Below, one piece after another: positions 24,923 through 33,810 of a DNA stretch of 64,000 nucleotides. The first letter of the stretch is position 1. Every line of letters begins with the position of its first letter. The DNA lies in contig CBDFFP010000009.1 in assembly GCA_965246855.1 (NCBI GenBank), forward strand, positions 151,957 through 215,956, in the 5' to 3' direction. A program made the position numbers and the translations under genes. This DNA is from UBA1952 sp965246855 (lineage in GTDB: Bacteria > Bacteroidota > Bacteroidia > Chitinophagales > Chitinophagaceae). The notes below the pieces were generated by a model. That model did no database searches, had not been told where the DNA came from, and worked only from the letters and a program-made list of their open reading frames with translations.

Positions 24923-25921
24923 TTAGTCCGCTTTCAGGAAGTCTTTCTTCAACAGCCATTCGGCTATTTGCACGGCATTCGTCGCCGCGCCTTTGCGCAG
25001 GTTATCGCTCACGATCCACATCTGCAAGCCGTTTTCTATCGTCACGTCGCGGCGCAGACGGCCCACAAAAACACGATCATCGCCGGCAGCAAAAAGCGGC
25101 ATCGGGTACTGTTTTCCCGCCGGATTATCCAGCACCGCCACGCCCGGAAATTGGGATAAAAGGCGGCGCACTTCTTCTATTTCAAACGGCTTTTCAAACT
25201 CTACATTTACGCTTTCGCTGTGGCCACCAATGACGGGAACGCGCACGCAGGTAGCCGCTACTTTGATGGAAGCGTCGCCCATAATCTTCACCGTTTCCCG
25301 AATCATTTTTTCTTCTTCCTTCGTGTTTCCGCTTTCGGTAAAAACGTCAATCTGCGGAATCAGGTTCAGGTCTATTGGGTATGGATAAACGGCAGCGTCT
25401 TTGCTACCAGCCCGTTGCGCCATCAATTCCTGCACGGCATTTGCGCCTGTTCCACTCACGCTTTGGTAAGTGCTCACTACTACGCGGCGAATGCGAAAAG
25501 CATCATGAAGCGGCTTCAAAGCCATCACCATCTGCACCGTAGAGCAGTTGGGATTGGCAATGATGAAATCTTCCGCTGTCAGCACATTTCCATTCACTTC
25601 CGGCACCACCAACTTTTTCGTTTCGTCCATCCGCCAAGCCAAAGAATTGTCTATCACGCGGCAGCCGATTTGGGCAAAGCGCGGGGCAAGCTCCAGCGAA
25701 GGCCTGCCACCCGCAGAGAAAAGCGCGAGTTGCGGATTACGCTTCAAAGCTTCTTCCACCGTCAATACCGTCCACGATTTTCCGCCAAAATCCACCGTCT
25801 TTCCGACAGAGCGCGCCGAGGCAACGGGAAGGAGTTCTGTTACCGGAAAAGACCTATCTTCCAACACCCGGAGTATGGTGGTTCCCACAAGTCCGGTGGC
25901 TCCGACGACGGCGATGCGCAT
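24923..25921 (-). CDS. asd: Aspartate-semialdehyde dehydrogenase
   Basis: Cytosolic enzyme of lysine/threonine/methionine biosynthesis, 332 residues, reducing aspartyl phosphate with NADPH. The start at 25919-25921 is set by MRIAVVGATGLVGTT, the nucleotide-binding loop; the frame extends further upstream without sense. The catalytic Cys is in IIANPNCSTVQMV; a second conserved motif VPVIGGHSESVNVEF contains the active His. Length is normal. The gene is solitary, downstream of a hairpin and 102 bp from the HmuY gene start. Confidence 0.96.
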   Translation of the reverse strand: MRIAVVGATGLVGTTILRVLEDRSFPVTELLPVASARSVGKTVDFGGKSWTVLTVEEALKRNPQLALFSAGGRPSLELAPRFAQIGCRVIDNSLAWRMDETKKLVVPEVNGNVLTAEDFIIANPNCSTVQMVMALKPLHDAFRIRRVVVSTYQSVSGTGANAVQELMAQRAGSKDAAVYPYPIDLNLIPQIDVFTESGNTKEEEKMIRETVKIMGDASIKVAATCVRVPVIGGHSESVNVEFEKPFEIEEVRRLLSQFPGVAVLDNPAGKQYPMPLFAAGDDRVFVGRLRRDVTIENGLQMWIVSDNLRKGAATNAVQIAEWLLKKDFLKAD

Positions 25922-25998
25922 GTTTTTTTGAGAGCGAAAATAAAGGCTTCGCTGTTGGAGTGTTGGATGTTCTGTGGAGGCGAATAGCATTGTCCAAA

Positions 25999-26066
25999 CT
26001 TTTGTCACCCGGAACGGGGTCTTAGCGGACAGGAGCCGACAAGTTCCCGTTCCGGGATGACAAAAG
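25999..26066. repeat. REP-like hairpin
   Basis: Arms CTTTTGTCACCCGGAACGGG (25999-26018) and the near-complement ending in GATGACAAAAG (26046-26066). Same GTCAxxCC-type stem as the element at 40741-40809. It lies between DUF5606 and asd; the space 26067-26145 holds nothing else recognised. Confidence 0.75.
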
Positions 26067-26145
26067 ATTATCGTCCGAAAACTCTCTGCGTCTCCGCGCC
26101 TCTGCGAGAAACAAAAAAGCGCCTCTCCCGAGACGCTTTTGACAA

Positions 26146-26835
26146 CTATTCTTCTGTGGATTTTTTGCGCGGTTTCTTCGGCGCTTCCTCGCCTTCCGCA
26201 GCGGGCGTATCTGCTTTTTTCGCCCGCGCTTTCTTCGGTGCTTCTTCTCCTTCTGCGGCAGACGCATCTGCCTTTTTCGTACGGGCTTTTTTCGCCGGAG
26301 CCGCATCTGGGTCGCCACCTTCTACGGATTGCGAAGCGGCTTTTGCGTCTTCGTTATTTTCCTTGTTGTGTTCGGTCACCTGTACTTGTCCTTCCAGCGG
26401 CATTGCGTCGTTGGCCTGCGCGTCATCGCCGGCCTCCTCTTGCTCATAACGGCTAAAGTCCAGCAGGTTTGCGCTTTTCAGCAAGCCATACCATTTCACC
26501 ATTTTTTTTAGGTCGGAAGCATACACGCGGTCACGGTCATACTCAGGAAAAACGGTTCCGAAATACGCGCTTATAGCTTTCGGGTCTTTGGTATCAGGCA
26601 GCGGCGTTGTGTCTTCGGCAGCTTGTATTTTTTGCAGCACCTCGTGGAGGCGCACATTGTCGCCGATGGTGTAAATCTCAATGCTTTCAATCGGCGTTAC
26701 GCTGTGCTTACGCGCCGAAACGAAAGCGGTTTTGCCATCGGCCAGTGCCCGCACAATTGCGCCGTCGCTTTTGGAGGTTACCAACTGATACAATCCGCCC
26801 ATTCCGGTAACGGCCACAATTTCCCGATAATCCAT
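26146..26835 (-). CDS. DUF5606-domain protein with Lys/Ala-rich tail
   Basis: Protein of 229 residues. The first 140 match the conserved Bacteroidota DUF5606 layout (MDYREIVAVTGMGGLYQLV, then FVSARKHSVTPIESIEIYT and ISAYFGTVFPEYDRDRVY), function unknown. From about residue 178 the tail is a low-complexity repeat with two tandem copies of a unit of about 19 residues (KKAR-KKAD-AAEGEEAPKK), strongly positive with acidic spacers, similar to histone-like tails. Soluble, no signal peptide. The repeat could vary in copy number between strains. Start ATG at 26833-26835. Confidence 0.85.
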   Translation of the reverse strand: MDYREIVAVTGMGGLYQLVTSKSDGAIVRALADGKTAFVSARKHSVTPIESIEIYTIGDNVRLHEVLQKIQAAEDTTPLPDTKDPKAISAYFGTVFPEYDRDRVYASDLKKMVKWYGLLKSANLLDFSRYEQEEAGDDAQANDAMPLEGQVQVTEHNKENNEDAKAASQSVEGGDPDAAPAKKARTKKADASAAEGEEAPKKARAKKADTPAAEGEEAPKKPRKKSTEE

Positions 26836-26935
26836 AGGGAGAAAAAAAAAGAAAGGAGATGAAATAAAGGCGGCAAAACTAAGGCGTACCGGAAGAATTC
26901 GTTTGGGGTAATTCTACACTGTTTTTTGCTGTCAT

Positions 26936-27005
26936 GCCCGGCGTTACCGCACCGGGTACGGAGCGTTCCGTGCTGAGGTCGGTACCCGGTGCGGTAGCGC
27001 CGGGC
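26936..27005. terminator. Strong hairpin between hemW and DUF5606
   Basis: Arms 26936-26959 and 26982-27005 are reverse complements over 24 bp with one mismatch (GCCCGGCGTTACCGCACCGG and partner), loop of 22 bp. It sits just after the hemW stop, but no U-run follows, so it may be a REP repeat acting as a transcript-end structure. Confidence 0.65.
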
Positions 27006-27027
27006 GTGTATTCTTTAAAAAGGAGTT

Positions 27028-28158
27028 TCAACAAAAAAGCGCCGCCGCAATGCCGTCTGCAAAAAGTCTGCCCGCCGGCGTTAGCCGCAGAAGATTTCCT
27101 TCTAAAAGAGCTTGTCCTTTTTCTACAAATCGCGCCGCTTCCTGCCCCATTTTTTTTGCCGCCAACGTGCCCCATTGCTTTTCTACTTTCCCCAAATCAA
27201 CCCCTTCTATCCGGCGCAATGCGGTCATCACGTACTCGTTGTGCAGGTCGCGGTCGGTGAGCGTTTCTGTTTCGTGGGGGGACGTTTTTTCCAGCGCCAT
27301 TCCCTGTATGTAAAGCCCGTTGCTGCTTATGTTCCAGCGGCGCGTACGCCTGCCGTCGTAGCTGTGCGCCGACGGCCCGATGCCCACATAAGGTACGCCC
27401 TGCCAGTAGCTGCTGTTGTGTTGCGCACGATTTCCGGGCTTCGCAAAATTGGAAATCTCGTACTGCTCAAAACCGTTTGTTTCCGCCCATTCCATGAGCT
27501 GTTCCGCCTGCGTGGCACTCTGTGCAGCGTCCATCGGTGCGGCCTTTCCTTTCTGGATGAAATGCGCCAGCGCCGTGCCTTCCTCCACCGTCAGGGCATA
27601 GGCCGAAAAATGCGGAATGCCATAAGCGGCAGTGCGCTCCAGATTTTCTTTCCAGGCCGCGTCCGTCAGTCCGGGCGTGCCGTAGATAAGGTCAATGGTG
27701 AGGTTCTCAAAGCCGTTGTCCTGCGCGCGCTTGATGGCAGCGTCGGCTTCCTGTGCGTTGTGCGCGCGATTCATAAACCGCAAATCTTCTTCCCAGAACG
27801 ACTGCACGCCAATAGAAAAGCGATTGACCGGCGTGTGGCGAAGTGCTTTCAAATAGGCTTCCGAAAGGTCGTCGGGATTGGCTTCTAAAGTAATTTCTGA
27901 TGCGCCATCGGCGTTGTAATTCTGGAAAATGGTTTCTAAAAACCGCTGGATTTCATCTGCCGTCAGGAGCGAAGGCGTGCCGCCGCCAAAGTAGATAGTT
28001 TTCACTTGCCGGCCTTCTGATTCTCCGGCGCGCAGCAGCAGTTCCTTTCCCATTGCCGCCACCATTTCCGCGCGGTGTTGCAATGACGTGCGGAAGTGGA
28101 AATTGCAGTAGGTACAGGCTTTCTTGCAGAACGGAATGTGGAGATAAAGACCAGACAA
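27028..28158 (-). CDS. hemW: Radical SAM haem chaperone HemW
   Basis: Radical SAM protein of 376 residues. The iron-sulfur motif CKKACTYC (CxxxCxxC) is at residues 11-18, preceded by LYLHIPF, the HemW hallmark. GGGTPSLL, LEANPDDL and RFSIGVQSFWEEDLRFMNRAH follow in order. A C-terminal HemW domain is seen around YEISNFAKPGNRAQHNSSYW. The protein delivers haem to respiratory enzymes; the older name is oxygen-independent coproporphyrinogen oxidase-like. Start MSGLYLHIPF at 28156-28158. Confidence 0.94.
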   Translation of the reverse strand: MSGLYLHIPFCKKACTYCNFHFRTSLQHRAEMVAAMGKELLLRAGESEGRQVKTIYFGGGTPSLLTADEIQRFLETIFQNYNADGASEITLEANPDDLSEAYLKALRHTPVNRFSIGVQSFWEEDLRFMNRAHNAQEADAAIKRAQDNGFENLTIDLIYGTPGLTDAAWKENLERTAAYGIPHFSAYALTVEEGTALAHFIQKGKAAPMDAAQSATQAEQLMEWAETNGFEQYEISNFAKPGNRAQHNSSYWQGVPYVGIGPSAHSYDGRRTRRWNISSNGLYIQGMALEKTSPHETETLTDRDLHNEYVMTALRRIEGVDLGKVEKQWGTLAAKKMGQEAARFVEKGQALLEGNLLRLTPAGRLFADGIAAALFC

Positions 28159-28176
28159 AGCGGAGGGTTGAATAGG

Positions 28177-28435
28177 CTAAAGCCGTTGGATATGCCTACG
28201 GCGTTGGAGTATTGGATGCTTCGCGTTGGAATGTTAGATAATGCGGGTCATTGCGAGCAATAGCGAAGCAACCTGTACAAGAAGATGGGTAGCTCATTTG
28301 AACGGCATATTGTACAGGTTGCTTCGCTCCGTTCCTCCTCGCAATGACATCCATTTTTCCTTAGCTCAAAGATGTTCGATGCGAAGCATCCAACGCCGAA
28401 GGCTTCCAACTTTTCCAACGGCTTTAGCCATTCCA
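28177..28435. repeat. Second nested inverted repeat with REP core
   Basis: Outer arms (28177-28240, AAAGCCGTTGGA to GGATGCTTCGC) pair imperfectly with 28379-28435 (GATGCGAAGCATCCAACGCC to CAACGGCTTTAGC). Inside is a REP-like hairpin, 28247-28279 with 28311-28348 (GTCATTGCGAGCAATAGCG and its inverse, sharing GCAACCTGTACA arms). The gap hemW-S41 is filled by this element and has no gene. Confidence 0.8.
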
Positions 28436-28445
28436 ACAGCGAAGA

Positions 28446-30131
28446 TTACTTCTTCAAAACCTTCCGGTATTCCGCCGGTTGCTCTATAAGCGAGATGGCT
28501 TTGGCGTATTCTGCATCGTTACGGAAGCCTTGCTGGATGCGGCCTTTCTGGTAGTAGTAACGCGAGGAAAGCTCGCTTTCCAGAAGGTCTTTTATTTCCC
28601 TTTTCTGGCGGGTCAGGTCGGCGCGTTTGTCGTGCATCAGTTTTGTTCCGAGTGCAGCAAATTCGCCTTTGGCGGCAGTATAAGTTCCTTCGCGGCCAGC
28701 AACGGCTTTCAAGGAATCAAACAGTTCGTCGGCGTTGGTGCGGTAGCGAAAATTCTCTTTATCCAAGTAGCTCACGAAGGCATCAAAATCGGCGTCGGAA
28801 AGCGAAAACTGGTCGGGCGGCGCAACGGTTTTGTGGGCTTTCGTGTATTGCGTAGCCCACTCAAAAATGTAGCCTTTCGCATAGAGCGCCACCACGAGGC
28901 GCGACGGAATGCTGTCTTTCACGCGCACATCCGGCTCCACGCCGCCGCCGCTTTTCACCAGCCTTCCACCAGCGGTTTTGTAGGTTTTTTTCAAGGAGTC
29001 AGGAATGTTGCTCACCTTACCATCAGCACTGCGATGCGTGTAGTCAAGCTGCTGAATACAGCGGCCTGAAGGCGTGTAATAACGCGCAGTTGTCAGCTTG
29101 AGTTGGGAGTTATAACCGAGGCGACGCGTGATTTGCACCAGTCCTTTTCCGTAGGATTTCTCCCCGATAATTACGCCTCTATCCAGGTCCTGCAAGGTTC
29201 CCGCCACAATTTCGGAAGCCGAAGCCGAAGAGCCATTCACCAACACCGTTACCGGAATATCGGCATTCCAGACTGCACCACTCGTGCGGAATTCCTTATC
29301 CCATTCTTCCATCTTTCCCTTAGTGCTGACGACGAGTTGGCCTCTGTCCACAAACAGGTTGCAAAGGTTCACCGCTTCGTCGAGCAACCCGCCGGGATTG
29401 TTGCGCAAATCCAGCACCACGCCTTTCATTGCAGGCGCTTTTCCTTTCAAAGAATCGAGCGCGTGGCGCACCTGGCGCGCGCAGTCGGGTGTGAACTGCG
29501 TGAGTTTCACATAAGCCACATCATTTCCCGCACCAGCCAGTCCTGCGAAGGGAACACTGCTGAGGGAAATCTGCTCGCGCGTGACCATCTTCACGGTTTC
29601 GGCTCCTGTGAAAACGTCTTTCACTTTCAAGGCTACCGGCGTTCCGGGCGAGCCTTTGAGGAGAACGGAAATATCGTCCACTGTTTTTTTGCGCACGTCT
29701 TGATTGTCCACCGCCAGCACGATATCGCCCGGATGCAGCCCTGCGCGCATGGCCGGAGTGCCTTCGTAAATCTCGCCGATAACAATGTCGTCGCTGCGTT
29801 TTTGCAAGGACGTGCCGATGCCGCCGTAGCGTCCGGTTGTCTGGAACTCGTAGTCTTCAATGTCCGACTCGGTGATGTAATTGGTGTACGGGTCCAGCTC
29901 GTTCAGCATCGCGTCCACGCCTACTTTCACCAGCTGGCCCGGTTCAATCGGGTCCACGTAGTAGCCGTTCAGTTCTTTAAAGAGCGAAGTGAAAATGTCC
30001 AGATTTTTGGAGATTTCAAACATCGAGTCGGCGTCTTTGCCCTGAACGAAAAGCCCGAGCGTAGCCGCACAGCCGAGACCAGCGATAAAGCCACGGGAAA
30101 CGAGGCCCATATTTTTAAAAGTAAATTTCAT
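28446..30131 (-). CDS. S41-family C-terminal processing peptidase
   Basis: Periplasmic serine protease of 561 residues. An N-terminal hydrophobic segment (VSRGFIAGLGCAATLGLFVQG) is a signal anchor. A PDZ domain lies around 90-180 (RYGGIGTSLQ, TPAMRAGLHPGDIVLAVD). The protease domain has the catalytic serine in NGSSASASEIVAG and the lysine in IGEKSYGKGLVQ, spaced as in CtpA/Tsp. A C-terminal helical extension of about 150 residues ends in VLKK. Family members cleave misfolded or regulatory periplasmic proteins. Solitary gene after the nested repeat. Confidence 0.93.
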   Translation of the reverse strand: MKFTFKNMGLVSRGFIAGLGCAATLGLFVQGKDADSMFEISKNLDIFTSLFKELNGYYVDPIEPGQLVKVGVDAMLNELDPYTNYITESDIEDYEFQTTGRYGGIGTSLQKRSDDIVIGEIYEGTPAMRAGLHPGDIVLAVDNQDVRKKTVDDISVLLKGSPGTPVALKVKDVFTGAETVKMVTREQISLSSVPFAGLAGAGNDVAYVKLTQFTPDCARQVRHALDSLKGKAPAMKGVVLDLRNNPGGLLDEAVNLCNLFVDRGQLVVSTKGKMEEWDKEFRTSGAVWNADIPVTVLVNGSSASASEIVAGTLQDLDRGVIIGEKSYGKGLVQITRRLGYNSQLKLTTARYYTPSGRCIQQLDYTHRSADGKVSNIPDSLKKTYKTAGGRLVKSGGGVEPDVRVKDSIPSRLVVALYAKGYIFEWATQYTKAHKTVAPPDQFSLSDADFDAFVSYLDKENFRYRTNADELFDSLKAVAGREGTYTAAKGEFAALGTKLMHDKRADLTRQKREIKDLLESELSSRYYYQKGRIQQGFRNDAEYAKAISLIEQPAEYRKVLKK

Positions 30132-30228
30132 TTGTTAGCGTAACTCCAAAAAACGTTGATGCGGAAGGAAAAGTATGCCACAACCTGTTGGTGGTACAAA
30201 TTTAACGGTGTGGGTGTCGCATAAAGAG

Positions 30229-30259
30229 TTGGAAGTTCCTTTTCCACGTCTTAATTTTG
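30229..30259 (+). promoter_or_regulatory. Promoter of the T9SS cargo gene
   Basis: TTG at 30229-30231 and a perfect TAATTTTG at 30252-30259, 20 bp apart, followed by a leader of under 20 bases before the ATG at 30278. It matches the Bacteroidota -33/-7 consensus well. Confidence 0.65.
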
Positions 30260-30277
30260 TGCCCAAAGATTTTCACC

Positions 30278-31003
30278 ATGAAAAGACTTCTTCTTCTTCT
30301 TCTTACGCTTTTCGCTTTTAGCCAGGCAAATGCGCAAGCAACTTTCTTCTCGGACAACAGCGGAATGGGTGACTCTTCCACGAAGTCTGGTGGTAGTGGT
30401 AATATTTACGTATTCAACAGGCTGTATGCGGCTTCTGCCTCTGTAGGTATTCGCTGGACACTTACAGGGGCCTCGTCGAACTTGAGCGCCACATCAGCAT
30501 CCAACATGTGGACTTTGGGTGGCGTTTGTGATAACATCACTTGCCGTGCAGCAGCGGATGTGTTGGCTTCGGGGCGTTATACAGCTACATACACAAACAC
30601 ACCCGGCGATTTCCACGCCATCTTCAATGCAGATAACGCTCCGGCTAATTCTTCGGCTTGGGTACAAATTCTTGTCAGAGACACCGTTAGTGGATTTTCC
30701 CGCACGATTACGCTTATGGCTACCAAAACGCCACTCGGTGTGACTACTGCCGTTCGGACAGAAGACAACATCAAGGTTTATCCAAACCCGGCGCGCGAGT
30801 CTGTAAATGTAGTTTTCGACAACAGCGAGAGTATCAAAACCATTGGTGTTTATAACATGCTTGGTCAGCCTGTGAGCCTCTTTCACGTAGTAGGCAACAG
30901 TGCGAACCTGCCGCTTGGCGATGCACCGGAAGGCGTTTATTTCCTGCGCATGTATGACGGGCAGGGGAAAATCGTAACGACCCGTCGCTTTACGCGCCAG
31001 TAA
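30278..31003 (+). CDS. Secreted protein with T9SS type A sorting domain
   Basis: Exported protein of 241 residues; signal peptide MKRLLLLLLTLFAFSQANAQ. The ATG at 30278 is chosen over an upstream TTG that overlaps the -7 box. The middle part (about 20-150) is S/T/N-rich, with a small pair of cysteines near VCDNITC, no known catalytic motif. The C-terminal domain from IKVYPNPARESVNVVF to GVYFLRMYD is a classical T9SS type A sorting signal, so the protein is secreted through the outer membrane and likely surface-attached. It is followed by a strong terminator. Confidence 0.85.
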   Translation: MKRLLLLLLTLFAFSQANAQATFFSDNSGMGDSSTKSGGSGNIYVFNRLYAASASVGIRWTLTGASSNLSATSASNMWTLGGVCDNITCRAAADVLASGRYTATYTNTPGDFHAIFNADNAPANSSAWVQILVRDTVSGFSRTITLMATKTPLGVTTAVRTEDNIKVYPNPARESVNVVFDNSESIKTIGVYNMLGQPVSLFHVVGNSANLPLGDAPEGVYFLRMYDGQGKIVTTRRFTRQ

Positions 31004-31021
31004 TAAATATAATTTTTTTAG

Positions 31022-31055
31022 AAAAAGCCTGTTTTTTGAAAGCAGGCTTTTTTTT
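31022..31055 (+). terminator. Rho-independent terminator
   Basis: AAAAAGCCTG (31022-31031) pairs with CAGGCTTTTT (31043-31052), then a T-run. Directly downstream of the T9SS cargo gene. Confidence 0.85.
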
Positions 31056-31141
31056 ACTCTTCATTCTGGAAAAGGTTTTCGAAAACAAAATACTGCAAAG
31101 CAGATGGCTTTATTTCGGCGGGAAAATTGTACCTTACTTCT

Positions 31142-31990
31142 ATGAAAAGGTATTTTTTCGCTTTTTTTCTTGGTCTCCTGGCAATGCCATCTTTTGCAGG
31201 AGAAGGCGTTTTTAAAAGTCTGGAGGAGGCTTTGAAACATCCCCGCGAGGTACGTGTGCTGCGCCTGATAAACAAAGGGCTTGACACCCTGCCGGACGTT
31301 TTTGACCGCTTTCCCCATTTAGAGGAACTAAATGTTTCCGGCAACCGACTGCTGGTGCTGCCAAATACTTTGTGGAATTGCATTACGCTCCAAAAACTGG
31401 ATGCGCAGCAGAATCGCATTAGCGCCTTGCCGGAAGAAGCAGGACAGCTTATCCAACTACGTTACCTTTCGCTTTCCCGAAACAAACTCACGCGCATTCC
31501 TGACGCCATTAGTCAGCTCACGCAACTCCGCGAACTGTACCTCTCGCAAAACGAAATCGCATCGCTACCGGAAGCCATTAGCACGCTTCAAAACTTGCAA
31601 CTGCTTCTCCTCAATTCCAACCAGCTTACGGGCCTGCCGGAGGCTTTTGTACAATTGCCCAAGCTGGAAGTCGCCGATTTGTCGCGGAATTATCTAACCT
31701 CACTGCCGCAGAAATGGGGCGGACTGCGCAACCTGCGTTTGCTGTATCTGAGCTACAACAGCCTGAAGGAATTGCCCTATTCTTTTGGAGAGCTATACCA
31801 CCTGCAGGAACTTGACGTAACGCACGCCGGCATTCTGCGGATGCCTAATTCTTTGGCAGACATTCAACGCCTTGACCGCGTTTTTATTGACGACCGCACG
31901 ATGCCGTTTGTCCAAAACCCACGCTTTGAAAAACGGCAGCAGATTCTGATTGGCAACAGCACCACGCAACCAAGACAGTATGGGAATTAG
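31142..31990 (+). CDS. Leucine-rich repeat protein
   Basis: Exported LRR protein of 282 residues with a signal peptide (MKRYFFAFFLGLLAMPSFA). From about residue 40 to 230 there are about eight LRRs of about 23 residues with the pattern LxxLxLxxNxLxxLP (for example LRYLSLSRNKLTRIPDAI and LRELYLSQNEIASLPEAI). Such proteins are usually surface or periplasmic recognition/scaffold modules; no enzyme domain is present. The upstream sequence TTGTACCTTAC (31130-31140) contains a TACCTTAC box that could be its -7 element. It ends 3 bp from the stop of the convergent M3 peptidase. Confidence 0.88.
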   Translation: MKRYFFAFFLGLLAMPSFAGEGVFKSLEEALKHPREVRVLRLINKGLDTLPDVFDRFPHLEELNVSGNRLLVLPNTLWNCITLQKLDAQQNRISALPEEAGQLIQLRYLSLSRNKLTRIPDAISQLTQLRELYLSQNEIASLPEAISTLQNLQLLLLNSNQLTGLPEAFVQLPKLEVADLSRNYLTSLPQKWGGLRNLRLLYLSYNSLKELPYSFGELYHLQELDVTHAGILRMPNSLADIQRLDRVFIDDRTMPFVQNPRFEKRQQILIGNSTTQPRQYGN

Positions 31991-31993
31991 AAA

Positions 31994-33712
31994 TTACACG
32001 CCTAATTTCTCTAGCTCTACCTGTACAAAATCACCCAACTCTTTTACGTACGCAGCTGAGAAATCAAAGCGGATACCGGCGGTTTTGTAGAGTTCGGGCA
32101 GCGTTTGCGTATAGCCCAGCGCCAAGGCTTGCTGGTAGCGATCAAGCGTGCCTTCCGGGTCGCTTTGGTATTGCCGCCACATAGCAATTGCGCCGAGTTG
32201 GGCGATGCCGTATTCAATGTAGTAGAACGGCACTTCAAAGAGGTGAAGCTGCTTTTGCCAGAACGCTTTCCGGTAGTCGTCAAAGCCACTCCAATCCGTA
32301 ACGCCGGTGGAAAATTCTTTCAGGATTTCCATCCAGGAAGCCTCCCGTTCTGCTACGCTGTGACCGGGATGGGTGTAAAGCCAGTGCTGGAATTTGTCTA
32401 TTGTGGCAATCCACGGCAGCACGGAAATGACGCGCTCTAATTCTTCTAACTTGGCGCGGCGCAGGTCTTCGGCGTTGGGGAAAAACGTGTCCCAGTGTTC
32501 CATGCTGAACAGCTCCATGCTCATGCTTGCCAGCTCGGCAATCTCCATCGGGTATTCTTTGAACGCCGACAATTTCAGCGGGTGGGAAAGGAAGGAATGC
32601 ACCGCGTGGCCGCCTTCGTGCACCATCGTAATCACGTCGCCGATGGTTCCGGCAGCGTTCATGAAGATGAAAGGCACGCCCGTTTCCGGCAAGGGACAGT
32701 TATATCCGCCCGGCGCTTTCCTGATGCGCGATTCCAGATCCAGACGGTTCATTTCCTGCATCGTGCGCAGATAACCAGCATAAGCAGGACGCAGCTTTTC
32801 AAAAGCGGCAATGGATTTTTTAAGAAGTTCTTCGCCCGTCTCAAAAGGCTTGAGTGGTTCGCGGCCCTGCGGCTCAGCATCGGCATCCCAGGGGCGCAAC
32901 ACGTCCAGACCGAGGCGCTTTTTCCGGGCTTCTACCAGCAATTTGTGGAGCGGCAAAATGTGCTCGCGCACGGCTTCGTGGAAGCGGAAACAATCTTCGG
33001 GCGTGTAATCAAAACGGCCCAGCTCTTTAAACTTATAATCGCGATAATTGGGGAAACCTGCGTTTTTGGCGATTTGCTGGCGCAACTGGAGGAGCTTGTC
33101 AAACAGCGCGTTCAGCGCGTCTTTGTCTTCTAAACGGCGCGCAGCTACTTTGCGAAAAACGCTTTCCCGGAGCGCACGGTCTGTTTGCTGGAGAAAGCGG
33201 GCGGCTTGTTGGAGCGTGTATTCTTTCCCGTCCACTTCCACCGTCATCGCCCCGGAAATTTGCCCGTATTGCTGCGCCAGCACGCCGATTTCGGCTTGCA
33301 GTGCTACGTTTTCTTCGCGGTAGAGCTTCAACGAATTTTCTACGCTGCGCAAATACGGGCCGTAGAGTTTCGGGTCTAAATCTTTTAGGAACGGCGATTC
33401 CACCAGCTTTTGCTGCAACTGGAAAACCAGCGGTTTCAGCTTTGGCTCTATCTCCATCACGAAGTAGGTAAAAGCTTCTTCGTAGGCTTTGTTGGTGGTG
33501 TCCGTCGTCATGCGGATTTGCCGCCACGCCGCGTCTTCGCCTACCACGGCTTCCAACTCGCTCCACTGCGAAAGCCAAGCTTCTAAGGCTTCTTTGGAAG
33601 AGATTTCTGCGTTTAAAAGTTGTTCGTAATAAGGCAGCAGGGTTTCCCAATTGGTAACGGAAAAACCAGCGGGCAGGAAGTGGCGGGAAACGTCAAAAGC
33701 GGCGGTGTTCAT
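31994..33712 (-). CDS. M3-family oligoendopeptidase
   Basis: Zinc metallopeptidase of 572 residues, PepF/oligoendopeptidase-like, cytosolic (no signal peptide). The zinc site is HEGGHAVHSF in TMVHEGGHAVHSFLSHP (HExxH with glutamate downstream in EIAELASMSMELF). Substrates are short peptides. The start MNTAAFDVSRHF at 33710-33712 is normal. It is convergent with the LRR gene; a palindrome follows at its promoter side (33765-33797). Confidence 0.94.
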   Translation of the reverse strand: MNTAAFDVSRHFLPAGFSVTNWETLLPYYEQLLNAEISSKEALEAWLSQWSELEAVVGEDAAWRQIRMTTDTTNKAYEEAFTYFVMEIEPKLKPLVFQLQQKLVESPFLKDLDPKLYGPYLRSVENSLKLYREENVALQAEIGVLAQQYGQISGAMTVEVDGKEYTLQQAARFLQQTDRALRESVFRKVAARRLEDKDALNALFDKLLQLRQQIAKNAGFPNYRDYKFKELGRFDYTPEDCFRFHEAVREHILPLHKLLVEARKKRLGLDVLRPWDADAEPQGREPLKPFETGEELLKKSIAAFEKLRPAYAGYLRTMQEMNRLDLESRIRKAPGGYNCPLPETGVPFIFMNAAGTIGDVITMVHEGGHAVHSFLSHPLKLSAFKEYPMEIAELASMSMELFSMEHWDTFFPNAEDLRRAKLEELERVISVLPWIATIDKFQHWLYTHPGHSVAEREASWMEILKEFSTGVTDWSGFDDYRKAFWQKQLHLFEVPFYYIEYGIAQLGAIAMWRQYQSDPEGTLDRYQQALALGYTQTLPELYKTAGIRFDFSAAYVKELGDFVQVELEKLGV

Positions 33713-33764
33713 TGGGGAATTTCGGGCGGAAAAAGGGTTGCAAATTAGCAGGATGCTGCGGACG

Positions 33765-33797
33765 AAACCTATAAGGTTTCCAAAACCTTATAGGTTT
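33765..33797. terminator. Perfect palindromic hairpin
   Basis: AAACCTATAAGGTTT (33765-33779) and its reverse complement (33783-33797) with a 3-base loop. It lies between the EamA gene end and the M3 gene start, and could terminate the EamA transcript or be a mobile repeat of the type seen in this phylum. Confidence 0.6.
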
Positions 33798-33810
33798 TTG
33801 GAAGGTGGTG

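Noticed and set aside
26879..27175. 98-codon ORF in the hairpin region beside hemW
   Set aside because: It results from the inverted repeat and the opposite frame of hemW.
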